NCBI GenBank assembly: GCA_013203045.1
Contig: JABMQN010000112.1
Location: forward strand, 1-39,767
Length of the DNA: 39,767 nt
From: Chloroflexota bacterium
GTDB lineage: Bacteria > Chloroflexota > Dehalococcoidia > SZUA-161 > SpSt-899
Direction of reading: 5' to 3'
Shown here: positions 27,955 through 35,708 of the stretch, piece after piece
Numbering within the stretch: the first letter of the stretch is position 1
Layout: every line of letters starts with the position of its first letter
Program-made: the position numbers and the translations under genes
Notes under the pieces: model-generated
The model's input: only the letters and a program-made list of their open reading frames with translations
Databases searched by the model: none
What the model was told of the DNA's origin: nothing

Positions 27955-28407
27955 ATGGAGCCATTGGAAATGGCTATCAAAGCGGAATTGGATGAGAAAT
28001 CCTTTTACGAGAAAGCTCGCGAAGAAAGCGGTAATAGTATAGGTAAGGCACTGTTTGCTCGGCTGGCGAAAGAAGAAGATTTTCATGCGGCGAAGGCGGA
28101 GGAGATCGGAGAGTTCCTAAAGCGCGGAGAGAACCCTCTGGCCATTGAGGAGTCTTTTGATAGGGGTCTGAGAATAGGAGCGATATTTGCACGGGTGGGC
28201 CTGGAAGATAGCCATAATAGCGAAGCTGAACTTGGGGGAATAGAGTCGGCTTTAAAGATGGAAGGGAAAAGCCGACGTTTATACGGAGATTTGAGTGATC
28301 GCGCCAGCAAGGACAGCGAAAAGAGGTTTTTTAGGGCACTGATGCAAGAAGAGCAAGTGCACTATGATGCTTTGATTAGGTATAAACAGTTTCTGCTTGA
28401 CAGCTAA
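27955..28407 (+). CDS. ferritin-like (rubrerythrin-type) diiron domain protein
   Basis: This is a 150-residue four-helix protein. Glu/His motifs of the rubrerythrin type appear in each helix pair (AIKAELDEKSFYEKARE, LAKEEDFHAAKAEEIGEFL, ALKMEGKSRRLYGDLS, ALMQEEQVHYDALIRYKQFL). Such proteins bind a diiron centre and act in peroxide detoxification or iron handling in anaerobes. No rubredoxin domain is present. ATG 27955 is chosen because of the GGGGAAGGA ribosome site. An in-frame ATG at 27922 belongs to the tail of the upstream pseudogene. Confidence 0.85.
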   Translation: MEPLEMAIKAELDEKSFYEKAREESGNSIGKALFARLAKEEDFHAAKAEEIGEFLKRGENPLAIEESFDRGLRIGAIFARVGLEDSHNSEAELGGIESALKMEGKSRRLYGDLSDRASKDSEKRFFRALMQEEQVHYDALIRYKQFLLDS

Positions 28408-28603
28408 AATGCCGGGGCTATATAACTCAATAAATCACGAATAGCATTGCATTTGAACCCACCATCTCAGTTATGTCCTCCTCGATGTTCCTCATATCAT
28501 TAGATGAACCTGGAACATCTCTGCCACAGCCGGGGCTCTAATAAATAATGTACCCGTCACAATAGACATCGTCGAAGAAATATCACAGGTATTGGACTTA
28601 AAC

Positions 28604-28646
28604 ACAAAAACACCTGAGCCGTTCCATAACGAATGGCTCAGGTGTT
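28604..28646 (-). terminator. rho-independent terminator of the lipoprotein gene
   Basis: A 12-bp perfect stem (AACACCTGAGCC with GGCTCAGGTGTT) surrounds a 14-nt loop. On the minus strand it is followed by TTTTTGTG, 26 nt after the lipoprotein stop codon. Nothing else was recognised between 28408 and 28603. Confidence 0.85.
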
Positions 28647-28671
28647 CAGTTGCAATATAACGTATTTATAC

Positions 28672-29340
28672 CTACGGTAGTGTGGACATATTCGGTACCG
28701 GATTATCTGCTCCAACGGTGAAGGTATTATATGTCTGGCCGGTAATAATTTCTGTAAGTGGTGCAACCGCAGCGCTTTGATAAAGATAGCTTTGCATGGT
28801 TTGATCATCGGTGGTGATGACAAATGGTATTGAGTTTTCATATCCCGCCATAACAGCATTCGTGGGTCCGGTATCAGACATCCATATTTTCAAATTCCAA
28901 CCTGTATAAAGAATGATGGTGCCCAGCGAGATATCTTCTGTTGCGTACCAATAGTAAACGCTGCCATTCTCAAGGGTGGTAAGTGGTAGAACGTCAGATC
29001 CAGCGTAACCTTGCCATTCACCATCAACGTTGCCAAATGCAAGAACTAAATCGGACATTACAGATGCCAGGGCTTCTTCAACCGATCCTCCTGCGGGTTC
29101 GGTGGTGGGTGAAGGCTCGGGTGGAGGAGTAGGAGACGCTTCGGGAGTGGGTACGGGTTCTGGTGTGGGTGTAGCTTCAGCAGTGGCTACTGGCTCAGGT
29201 GGGGGAGGAACGATTTCAACAGGTGTAGCTTCAGTAGCTTCAGGTGATTCGGTAACTTCGTCTGTAGTTGAATCACTGCCACCACAGCCAGCCATAATGA
29301 GCAATGCAATCACAACGAAAAACGGTAACATTTTCTTCAA
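28672..29340 (-). CDS. Pro/Thr-rich lipoprotein, unknown function
   Basis: This is a 222-residue secreted lipoprotein. It has a basic start, the hydrophobic core MLPFFVVIALLIMAG and a lipobox MAGC at about residue 19. Residues about 25-90 are a Pro/Thr/Glu linker of EPTP-type repeats, probably a cell-wall or surface spacer. The C-terminal domain (about 90-222; ALASVMSDLVLAFGNVDGEW, IILYTGWNLKIWMSDTG) is not recognised. It has its own terminator and is separated by about 200 nt from the upstream gene. It is probably anchored to the outside of the membrane. Confidence 0.82.
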   Translation of the reverse strand: MKKMLPFFVVIALLIMAGCGGSDSTTDEVTESPEATEATPVEIVPPPPEPVATAEATPTPEPVPTPEASPTPPPEPSPTTEPAGGSVEEALASVMSDLVLAFGNVDGEWQGYAGSDVLPLTTLENGSVYYWYATEDISLGTIILYTGWNLKIWMSDTGPTNAVMAGYENSIPFVITTDDQTMQSYLYQSAAVAPLTEIITGQTYNTFTVGADNPVPNMSTLP

Positions 29341-29536
29341 CTTAGCACCTCCAAAATTTGTAAAATGTGATAGCCGATTAAAATGAGTCTATGTCAATTG
29401 AGTTATATATATATATGCTTCTGCGAGATTATATATCTTCAGTGAGACATATTACTCTCTTTGATCGATTATTTCAAGTAGTAGTATTTGAGATAAACCA
29501 ATTTGTTTGGATTGGCCGTTCGAAAAACCATGGGTA

Positions 29537-30724
29537 TCAGGGCAAATTTTCATCGCAAACACAGTGTACGCCGCCTGCATCCATTGCGGCTATGCATCGA
29601 TTACAATGATCACAATCTGATTCCGTTATCTCGCCTGATTGTAGTTTCTTCACAAAATCAGGATCTCTAACAGTAGCTCGACCCACTTCGATAAACTCGA
29701 AACCTTCGTTCATGGCTGTATCCATGTCTCTTAAAGATAATACACCACCGATATAAATGACAGGGATGTTGACAGCGTCCTTTATCTTCCGGGCACCTTC
29801 GAGTAAATACATTGGTTCGAAGGGATAGCTTTCAACCATGAAACGGCCGAACATGAGAAGTCCCAATCTCATGAAGGGATTGCTCTGGTTTCTAGCCATG
29901 TCTTTATTGGGCACGTTCCCACGCATCATGTACAAAGGCGTTCTTGCTGTAAAGCCGCAACTGGGAATCAGGGCACTGGCCCCCTCAGCTTCAAATCGCT
30001 TGGCTACTTGAATTGCATCATCAATCTCCAGTCCGCCATTGAATCCATCTCGTTGATTCATCTTCACGAGAATTGGGAAATCGGGTCCAACAGTCTCTCG
30101 GGTACGTCTGATTATGGCAGCGGGGAAACGCAGCCGATTTTCAAGACTGCCCCCGTATTCATCTTTTCGATGGTTGGTCCAGGGTGAGAGAAATTGGCTC
30201 ATGAGATAACCGTGCCCCGAGTGGATTTCCACAGCATCGAATCCAGCTTCTTTGGCCTGAAGTGCTGATCTGGCGTAATCCTCGATTTTCTCATTGATCT
30301 CTTCATGAGTCATCTCTTTGCAAATGGACATCCGGAAAAGACAGAACTTTCGGGAGGCACCGATCGGTCTCTTACCGATCTCTCTCCTGCTGGCAAAAAA
30401 ACCACAATGACCCAATTGAATTGATGCGGCTCCACCTTCGTTATGAATTGCTTCCGTCAGCCGCCTCAAATCAGGGACGATCTCATCTCGCATCCAGATC
30501 TCGTGTCCAAAACCCCGACCATCGAATGTTACCGAGGCATAGGCTACGGTTGTCATACCTATGCCACCTTCTGCCAGTCTGCGGTGATGTTCGATAAGTG
30601 CCTCCGTCACACCACCTTCTTGAGACATGCCCTCAAAACATCCGGATCGGATTACTCTGTTTCGTAATTCCAAACCTGCAATTTTGCCGGGCGTGAATAC
30701 CTTACTTTTGACTTCGGTTACCAT
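29537..30724 (-). CDS. NADH:flavin oxidoreductase, Old Yellow Enzyme family
   Basis: This 395-residue FMN TIM-barrel enzyme has the family motifs KIAGLELRNRVIRSGCFEGM, FDAVEIHSGHGYLMSQFLSP, HRKDEYGGSLENRLRFPA, NIPVIYIGGVLSL and FIEVGRATVRDP. Unlike plain OYEs, it ends in a short cysteine set (ESDCDHCNRCIAAMD, then GGVHCVCDENLP). This resembles the 4Fe-4S motif of 2,4-dienoyl-CoA reductase-type members, which stop here without the extra FAD/NAD domain. It probably reduces enones or dienoyl substrates. It is divergent from trpS, and a GGAAAGG ribosome site precedes ATG 30724. Confidence 0.92.
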   Translation of the reverse strand: MVTEVKSKVFTPGKIAGLELRNRVIRSGCFEGMSQEGGVTEALIEHHRRLAEGGIGMTTVAYASVTFDGRGFGHEIWMRDEIVPDLRRLTEAIHNEGGAASIQLGHCGFFASRREIGKRPIGASRKFCLFRMSICKEMTHEEINEKIEDYARSALQAKEAGFDAVEIHSGHGYLMSQFLSPWTNHRKDEYGGSLENRLRFPAAIIRRTRETVGPDFPILVKMNQRDGFNGGLEIDDAIQVAKRFEAEGASALIPSCGFTARTPLYMMRGNVPNKDMARNQSNPFMRLGLLMFGRFMVESYPFEPMYLLEGARKIKDAVNIPVIYIGGVLSLRDMDTAMNEGFEFIEVGRATVRDPDFVKKLQSGEITESDCDHCNRCIAAMDAGGVHCVCDENLP

Positions 30725-30801
30725 CCCAGTTTTCCTTTCCTGGTTGTTTCAATTATTGCTTCTATGTTAGACTCCTTTTGAAAAAAGGGCAAGGATGTAA
30801 G

Positions 30802-31779
30802 ATGAAAGGACGTGTATTTTCAGGCGCTCGACCTACGGGAAAACAGCACATTGGCAACTATTTAGGAGCTATACAAAACTACGTAAAACTCCAGGATGAA
30901 TACGAATGCATATATTGCATCGTGGATATTCACGCACTCACCACACTTGATGATCTGGATCAGCTACAACCAAATATCCGAGAGATGATGCTCGATTGGT
31001 TAGCAGCGGGACTTGATCCTGAAAAGAGCATTCTCTTTGTGCAATCGCATGTCCCAGAAGTGATGGAATTGCATACACTGTTGAGCATGATCACGCCGTT
31101 AGGATGGCTGCTCAGGGTCCCCACGTTTAAGGAAAAGGCCAGGCAACAACCTGAAAACGTTAACTATGGTCTGGTGGGATACCCGGTTTTGCAAACTGCC
31201 GACATCATCCTTTATAAAGCGAATATGGTGCCTGTGGGAGAAGACCAGTTACCCCATCTGGAACTGGCCCGAGAGATCGTGCGAAGGTTTAATAATCTGA
31301 TTGCACCCGTGTTTCCCGAACCCCAGGCAAAGTTAACAACTGCTCCCATGATCCGGGGACTGGATGGGCAGAACAAGATGAGCAAGAGCCTGGATAATCA
31401 TATCGAACTTGCTGCAACACCAAAAGAGACTGAGAAAAGGATTAAGACGGCTTTCACTGATCCGCAGCGGCAATACCGTACGGATCCCGGTAGACCCGAA
31501 GTCTGCAACATCTATGATCTGCATGGTTTCTATGACCCGGAAAAGCTGGAAGAGATTGGCCAACAGTGCCGTGCTGCGACCATTGGGTGTGTCGATTGTA
31601 AGAAATCGTTGGCTCACGCGGTGAATACGGCTCTGGGACCGTTCCGTGAAAGACGCGCTGAAATCGCGAGCAGAGAGGGCTATATTGAAGAACTCTTTGC
31701 TGATGGGGCCAGGCGAGCGAGCATCATAGCCAAAGAAACAATGCGCGAAGTCAAAGAGAAAATGCATTTGCTAAACTAG
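30802..31779 (+). CDS. trpS: tryptophanyl-tRNA synthetase
   Basis: This 325-residue class I synthetase charges tRNA-Trp. Signatures are FSGARPTGKQHIGNYLGA (HIGH-type), PVGEDQLPHLELAREIVRRF and GQNKMSKSLDN (KMSKS). ATG 30802 is chosen because it matches the family start and follows a GGGCAAGGA ribosome site. The frame extends 24 nt upstream only through a TTG. Length is typical of bacterial enzymes. Confidence 0.97.
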   Translation: MKGRVFSGARPTGKQHIGNYLGAIQNYVKLQDEYECIYCIVDIHALTTLDDLDQLQPNIREMMLDWLAAGLDPEKSILFVQSHVPEVMELHTLLSMITPLGWLLRVPTFKEKARQQPENVNYGLVGYPVLQTADIILYKANMVPVGEDQLPHLELAREIVRRFNNLIAPVFPEPQAKLTTAPMIRGLDGQNKMSKSLDNHIELAATPKETEKRIKTAFTDPQRQYRTDPGRPEVCNIYDLHGFYDPEKLEEIGQQCRAATIGCVDCKKSLAHAVNTALGPFRERRAEIASREGYIEELFADGARRASIIAKETMREVKEKMHLLN

Positions 31780-31787
31780 TAGTAATT

Positions 31788-32699
31788 ATGACAGGGAGGA
31801 TAGGAAGGATTGTGACTACGAAAACCACATTATGTTACTTGATCCTATGTGCATGTCTGGTGTGTTCGATATCCTGTGGTGACAGTGCAGGAGGCAGTAA
31901 TACGACAGGAATGCCTGGGGACTCAACATCAGACAATCAAATGCAACTGTGTATAATTCAAACGGCGCCTGCTTCAAAATATTCTGGTGAGGTGTCTGAA
32001 GGCGAACCGTTCTCTGACTATTACATGGAATTATACGATAGGCAAGAAAGACTTCTTTTAGGCTACAATGCCTCGGATTCCGTTCTTAATCAGAAGCGTG
32101 TTTCGAAGTGTGATGACAAGGGGAATATGGTAGAGTTGGCTATATACGATAATAATGAATCACTGCAAAACAGAATCGTTTGTGAATATGATGACAATGA
32201 TAATATTAGTGGATTTATTCGCTATGATTCGGCGAACGCTGTTGAGACCAGTAGAGCTTATGAGTACGGCAGTGAAGAGAACATGACCGAATTTCGACAC
32301 TATAATTCTCAAGGTGAACTCCAAAACAAAATAGTTTATGAATATGATTCCAGTGGCAATATGGTTGAGTGGACTAGGTACGATAAATATGATGATTGTG
32401 ACGGCAGACAAATCATTGACTATGACGAAAATGGGAACGTAATTAAACAAGACTATTATTCTGGTTCGGGCAATTTATATGAAACAGTCAACTATAATGC
32501 GGACGGTAGTATAGAAGAATCGATTCACTATTCTGGAGACGGTTCAGTATACTCAAGGCAGACGAATGCTTATCTTCAGTATGACGAACATCAGAATTGG
32601 ACAAAGTGCATGCTGTCAAAAAAGGTTTACGGTGGCACAGAATTGTTCGTGCAGTACAGAACCATAGTCTATTATGGTGACGGATGCAACCTTGACTAA
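31788..32699 (+). CDS. secreted lipoprotein with YD-like 26-residue repeats
   Basis: The product is up to 303 residues. A signal segment (LCYLILCACLVCSIS) ends in a cysteine that could be lipidated (SISC-GDS). From about residue 105 there are five imperfect 26-residue repeats of the form (N/Q)xIVxEYDxxGNMxExxxYD, as in NRIVCEYDDNDN and NKIVYEYDSSGN, followed by a weaker sixth. They resemble RHS/YD or MORN-like wall and surface repeats, probably a beta structure that binds carbohydrate or other surface partners. Composition is rich in Asp, Asn, Tyr and Ser. A GTG at 31812 with better upstream purines (GGGAGG, GGAAGG) is an alternative start. It follows trpS by 8 nt. Confidence 0.8.
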   Translation: MTGRIGRIVTTKTTLCYLILCACLVCSISCGDSAGGSNTTGMPGDSTSDNQMQLCIIQTAPASKYSGEVSEGEPFSDYYMELYDRQERLLLGYNASDSVLNQKRVSKCDDKGNMVELAIYDNNESLQNRIVCEYDDNDNISGFIRYDSANAVETSRAYEYGSEENMTEFRHYNSQGELQNKIVYEYDSSGNMVEWTRYDKYDDCDGRQIIDYDENGNVIKQDYYSGSGNLYETVNYNADGSIEESIHYSGDGSVYSRQTNAYLQYDEHQNWTKCMLSKKVYGGTELFVQYRTIVYYGDGCNLD

Positions 32700-32777
32700 G
32701 CATACTTGCCTCAAACTTAATGTGTATACCGAAAAATGAAGTGGTATTTTCCTTAGTAAGTAATACGGTCGGATGTT

Positions 32778-33581
32778 ATGAGTGATCCAGTTAATCTACC
32801 TTTATCTCGGAGTGGTAAAAGTGCCTTGGCAGTAGCTGTGGAAGCTGCCCGAGATGCCGGCACAATTCAGAAAGAGTACTTTTACCAAGATAAACAGATT
32901 GAAAACAAAGGGAATCGTAACCTCGTCACCGAGGTTGACCTTTTGTCAGAGAGGAGCATCCTTAATAGTATCCGGGAAGAGCACCCGGACCACAGCATTC
33001 TATGCGAAGAATCAGGCGAAACTGAGAATACGAGTGAGTTTCGCTGGATAATAGATCCCCTGGATGGTACCACCAACTATGCCTTCGGTATCCCCATCTT
33101 CTGCGTATCTATCGGCTTAATCCACAATGATGAGGTTTTGCTGGGTGTAGTCTATGATCCGATGCGCGACGAGCTATTTCAGGCGCAGAAGGGTCAGGGT
33201 GCCTGGCTCAACGGCACACCGATATCTGTATCGAGTGAACGGAATTTGCAGACGACATTGATCGGATTTGATCTGGGATACGATGACACAAAGTCAAAAG
33301 AGATGCTTTCGAGGGCTAATGCCATCTGGACTTCTGAAACAGCATTTCGTCTCATTGGTTCGGCAGCACTGGGGATGACCTATGTTGCCTGCGGGCGGAT
33401 GGACGTATATTTTCATCGCAGGATTTATCCGTGGGATATTGTTGCTGCAATGCTAATGGTGAGAGAAGCTGGAGGAGAAGTAGTAGGATTGGATGGCAAT
33501 CCTTCCAGCGTCTGGGACGAGAGTATCATTGCCTGCAGTGACGTTAATCGACAGGTGGCATTGATAGAGACTCTACGGTGA
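32778..33581 (+). CDS. inositol monophosphatase family protein
   Basis: This 267-residue phosphatase of the IMPase/CysQ/FBPase superfamily has the metal-ligand motifs LCEESGE, WIIDPLDGTTNYAFGIP and YPWDIVAAMLMVREAGGEV. Mg-dependent hydrolysis of inositol phosphate or a related sugar phosphate is expected, but the substrate cannot be fixed from sequence. Its 3' end overlaps the convergent DUF123 gene by 38 nt. Confidence 0.93.
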   Translation: MSDPVNLPLSRSGKSALAVAVEAARDAGTIQKEYFYQDKQIENKGNRNLVTEVDLLSERSILNSIREEHPDHSILCEESGETENTSEFRWIIDPLDGTTNYAFGIPIFCVSIGLIHNDEVLLGVVYDPMRDELFQAQKGQGAWLNGTPISVSSERNLQTTLIGFDLGYDDTKSKEMLSRANAIWTSETAFRLIGSAALGMTYVACGRMDVYFHRRIYPWDIVAAMLMVREAGGEVVGLDGNPSSVWDESIIACSDVNRQVALIETLR

Positions 33582-33999
33582 TACTACGATTACTGATTCG
33601 GTTTAGAGCCGATTGGAAATCAGCAAGCAAGGGCCTCTCAGGCAAAAATAGCAGGTGAGACTGGCATTGGCAATCGGATGAACCGAAGCCTCGAACTGGT
33701 ATCCTCGATTCTGGCAAAACATTACTAGCCTGGGCAAAGCAACATTCCAAATGCTCTGATGAAATTATGCCCCATATATCGATAACCTGCGAATGCATCA
33801 GCAAATAATCGATATGCCAGTGGTTTTTCTTCTCTTTACTAAGATGGCGAATTAGACGGCTGGATAGTCCTCCCAAAGCGCTGCCTGAATAAAGATAGTA
33901 TCCTCGGTTGAAAGAGAAAACTCCCAGTTTTCCAACTGTAATTGTGGTGTCCCCAATCAATTGTATAAGCAGGACATAGCTACCAACCTGGCGTTTCAT
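33544..33999 (-). CDS. DUF123 / GIY-YIG-like protein
   Basis: This is a 151-residue protein. The pattern GSYVLLIQL, GKLGVFSFNRGYYLYSGSAL, SSRLIRHL, NHWHIDYLLMHSQ and GFGSSDCQCQSHLLF matches the DUF123 family. That family shares the fold of GIY-YIG nucleases and occurs fused to endonuclease III in some archaea. A DNA-related role is usually assumed and is not proven. The gene is convergent with the inositol monophosphatase gene, and the last 38 nt overlap. Confidence 0.88.
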   Translation of the reverse strand: MKRQVGSYVLLIQLIGDTTITVGKLGVFSFNRGYYLYSGSALGGLSSRLIRHLSKEKKNHWHIDYLLMHSQVIDIWGIISSEHLECCFAQASNVLPESRIPVRGFGSSDCQCQSHLLFLPERPLLADFQSALNRISNRSITVESLSMPPVD

Positions 34000-34101
34000 T
34001 CTACTTCAGTATGATATCACAGAAGACGTGAGGTGACGGGGAATAACATGAGGCGTTGTGCCCCTTGCAATAGTAGTGGTTATGTGAGGGTAGGGAGAAA
34101 G

Positions 34102-34398
34102 CTATACAGAATGACTGGCTGGTATTTCCCCGAATGATTTGTCTAGCCATTGTTCGGAGGTGGCTCTGTATTCGGCTATCGTTTGCTTGATATCACGGTA
34201 GGCATCCTCAGGTGCCCGTTTCGGAGGGAAACTGGTTCTCTTGGCGAGTTCCCAGATTTCGTCGTCAGTCATGCAAACGAGTCGCAGTTTAGCTTGAGCT
34301 CTTAAACGAGTTGCCTTGGCTTCCTCGCCATTCGCTTCTACAACCGCCGCTCTTAGGCAATCAACAATGTGTTGTTCCACAAACTTCGAAGTGTCCAT
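34102..34398 (-). CDS. hypothetical helical protein
   Basis: This is a 98-residue charged, mostly helical protein beginning MDTSKFVEQHIVDCLRAAV and continuing through EANGEEAKATRLRAQAKLRL to a segment FPPKRAPEDAYRDIKQTI. There is no signal peptide or membrane segment. A good AAAGGGGAA ribosome site at normal spacing before ATG 34398 supports it as real. I do not recognise a family, and it has no close operon partner. Confidence 0.65.
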   Translation of the reverse strand: MDTSKFVEQHIVDCLRAAVVEANGEEAKATRLRAQAKLRLVCMTDDEIWELAKRTSFPPKRAPEDAYRDIKQTIAEYRATSEQWLDKSFGEIPASHSV

Positions 34399-34716
34399 TT
34401 ATGTTCCCCTTTAGTTATAACAAGGTTTATCTACTGATTTAGATTTTAAATCATCTGGGTAAAAATCTCGGTTAATTTTCAGTAAAGATTGGTAAAAAAC
34501 ACGTAAAACTACCTTAATATTTGGTGTGCTTGTGAAAAAGGACATCTTGGGTATGGTGTTAGGATTAATTGCGTTGATGTAGTTGGTGTTTACCCCCCTA
34601 AAAAAATGAGGTAGAACCCCTCGTGCAATGTATGTTCACACTCTCGTTTTGTAGAGGCCAAACGTTTTACCATAATGTTAAGGCATCTGACATGTATGGT
34701 GTATAGCGGAGGACGT
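34399..34716. other. 318-nt divergent intergenic region
   Basis: This AT-rich region separates a minus-strand hypothetical gene from the plus-strand regulator. It contains a C-rich motif pair (TTTACCCCCCTAAAAAAATG and GAGGTAGAACCCCTCG, 34595-34626), which may be a binding site, and the promoter at 34649-34676. I see no gene. Confidence 0.55.
34649..34676 (+). promoter_or_regulatory. promoter of the NarL-type regulator gene
   Basis: TTGTAG at 34649-34654 and CATAAT at 34671-34676 have a 16-nt spacer. The start would fall near 34683, about 34 nt before the chosen ATG. The -35 box is weak. Confidence 0.5.
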
Positions 34717-35487
34717 ATGGATAGTATCAACTGGCAGAATGAATCGCGGAAAATCAAGGTATTCCTTATTGATCGAAACGGATTCTTTAGACAAGGTGTT
34801 CGAGCTGCACTAATGAAAGAGGGAGACATTGAGGTAGTAGGGGAATCGGATGTCGAAGATGAAGCACTTGAAATCATCCGATCTCTATCGCCGCAAGTAG
34901 TATTGGTAGATATAACTCCTCCTCTTTTTTCCGGCATAGAACTGACAAGGCAGATAGCGCAGGATATGCAGGATGTTTCTGCAGCTGTGTTGACCCCGTA
35001 TGTGGATGACGATGAATTGGTAATGGCAACCACATCTGGTGCGTCAGCCTACTTAAGCAGATATGTTGAAGCGGATGAGCTAGCCGTGTGTATACGACGT
35101 ATAGCTAATGGTGAACTGCTTCTGGTGGAGAGCCTGCTGGCCAAGCCGAATGTGCTGGAACGCGTTTTAAGATGTTTCCAGGACTTGTCTATAAAAGGTC
35201 AATCCGTAGATGCCACAAACGCACCAATTACTGAGAGGGAGACAGAGATACTTAGCTATGTAGCTCGTGGTTTTGGTAATAAGCAAATTGCTCAAGCTCT
35301 TCATATAAGTGAACAGACGATAAAGAACCATATGACTTCGATATTACGGAAATTGGATGCCAGCGATAGGACACATGCTGTCGTAATGGCTTTGCAATCC
35401 GGTTGGATAGCGACTTCTGGAAGATCTGAGAGGGCAAGCTCAACTCAATCAGAGGAGAGCGCGTTTAGTGGTAGAGGCATCTTCTAA
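34717..35487 (+). CDS. NarL/FixJ-type response regulator with atypical receiver
   Basis: This is a 256-residue protein. The receiver (about residues 13-130) keeps the phospho-acceptor Asp65 (VVLVDITPP) and Thr93. The acidic pair is Asp-Arg (IDRNGFFRQG; D19, R20) instead of Asp-Asp, and the conserved lysine is Arg115 (AYLSRYV). Mg binding and phosphorylation-linked switching may therefore be altered. A GerE/LuxR-type HTH follows (TERETEILSYVARGFGNKQI, LHISEQTIKNHMTSILRKL). ATG 34717 has a GGAGG ribosome site, and the frame is open 14 codons further upstream without one. No histidine kinase is adjacent. It lies directly before the long coiled-coil genes on the same strand. Confidence 0.88.
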   Translation: MDSINWQNESRKIKVFLIDRNGFFRQGVRAALMKEGDIEVVGESDVEDEALEIIRSLSPQVVLVDITPPLFSGIELTRQIAQDMQDVSAAVLTPYVDDDELVMATTSGASAYLSRYVEADELAVCIRRIANGELLLVESLLAKPNVLERVLRCFQDLSIKGQSVDATNAPITERETEILSYVARGFGNKQIAQALHISEQTIKNHMTSILRKLDASDRTHAVVMALQSGWIATSGRSERASSTQSEESAFSGRGIF

Positions 35488-35650
35488 AATGGCTGGATGT
35501 AATTGAAAGTATATCTGGTGATGGAGAAGTAGTACTTATGGGCTGGAGTGCTAGCTAGGCAGGATGACAATGAAGAGTAGTACTATTGGACTATTTACCA
35601 TACTCCGAGGGGGGGCTAGCATTAGATAACGCTACGATGGGCGTTCAATG

Positions 35651-35673
35651 GCCTGGCATTTGCCGGGCTTTTT
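35651..35673 (+). terminator. GCCTGGC hairpin with T-tract before the first coiled-coil gene
   Basis: GCCTGGC and GCCGGGC pair (7 bp, one G-T) around ATTT, followed by TTTTT. It would end the regulator transcript or attenuate entry into the coiled-coil gene, whose ATG is 36 nt downstream. An almost identical hairpin precedes the second coiled-coil gene. Confidence 0.65.
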
Positions 35674-35708
35674 ACATTGTTAACTGATAAACAAAAAAAG
35701 AGGCACTT

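Noticed and set aside
31788-32699. YD-like repeat protein as an RHS polymorphic toxin
   Set aside because: It is short, has no core/toxin domain and no adjacent immunity gene.
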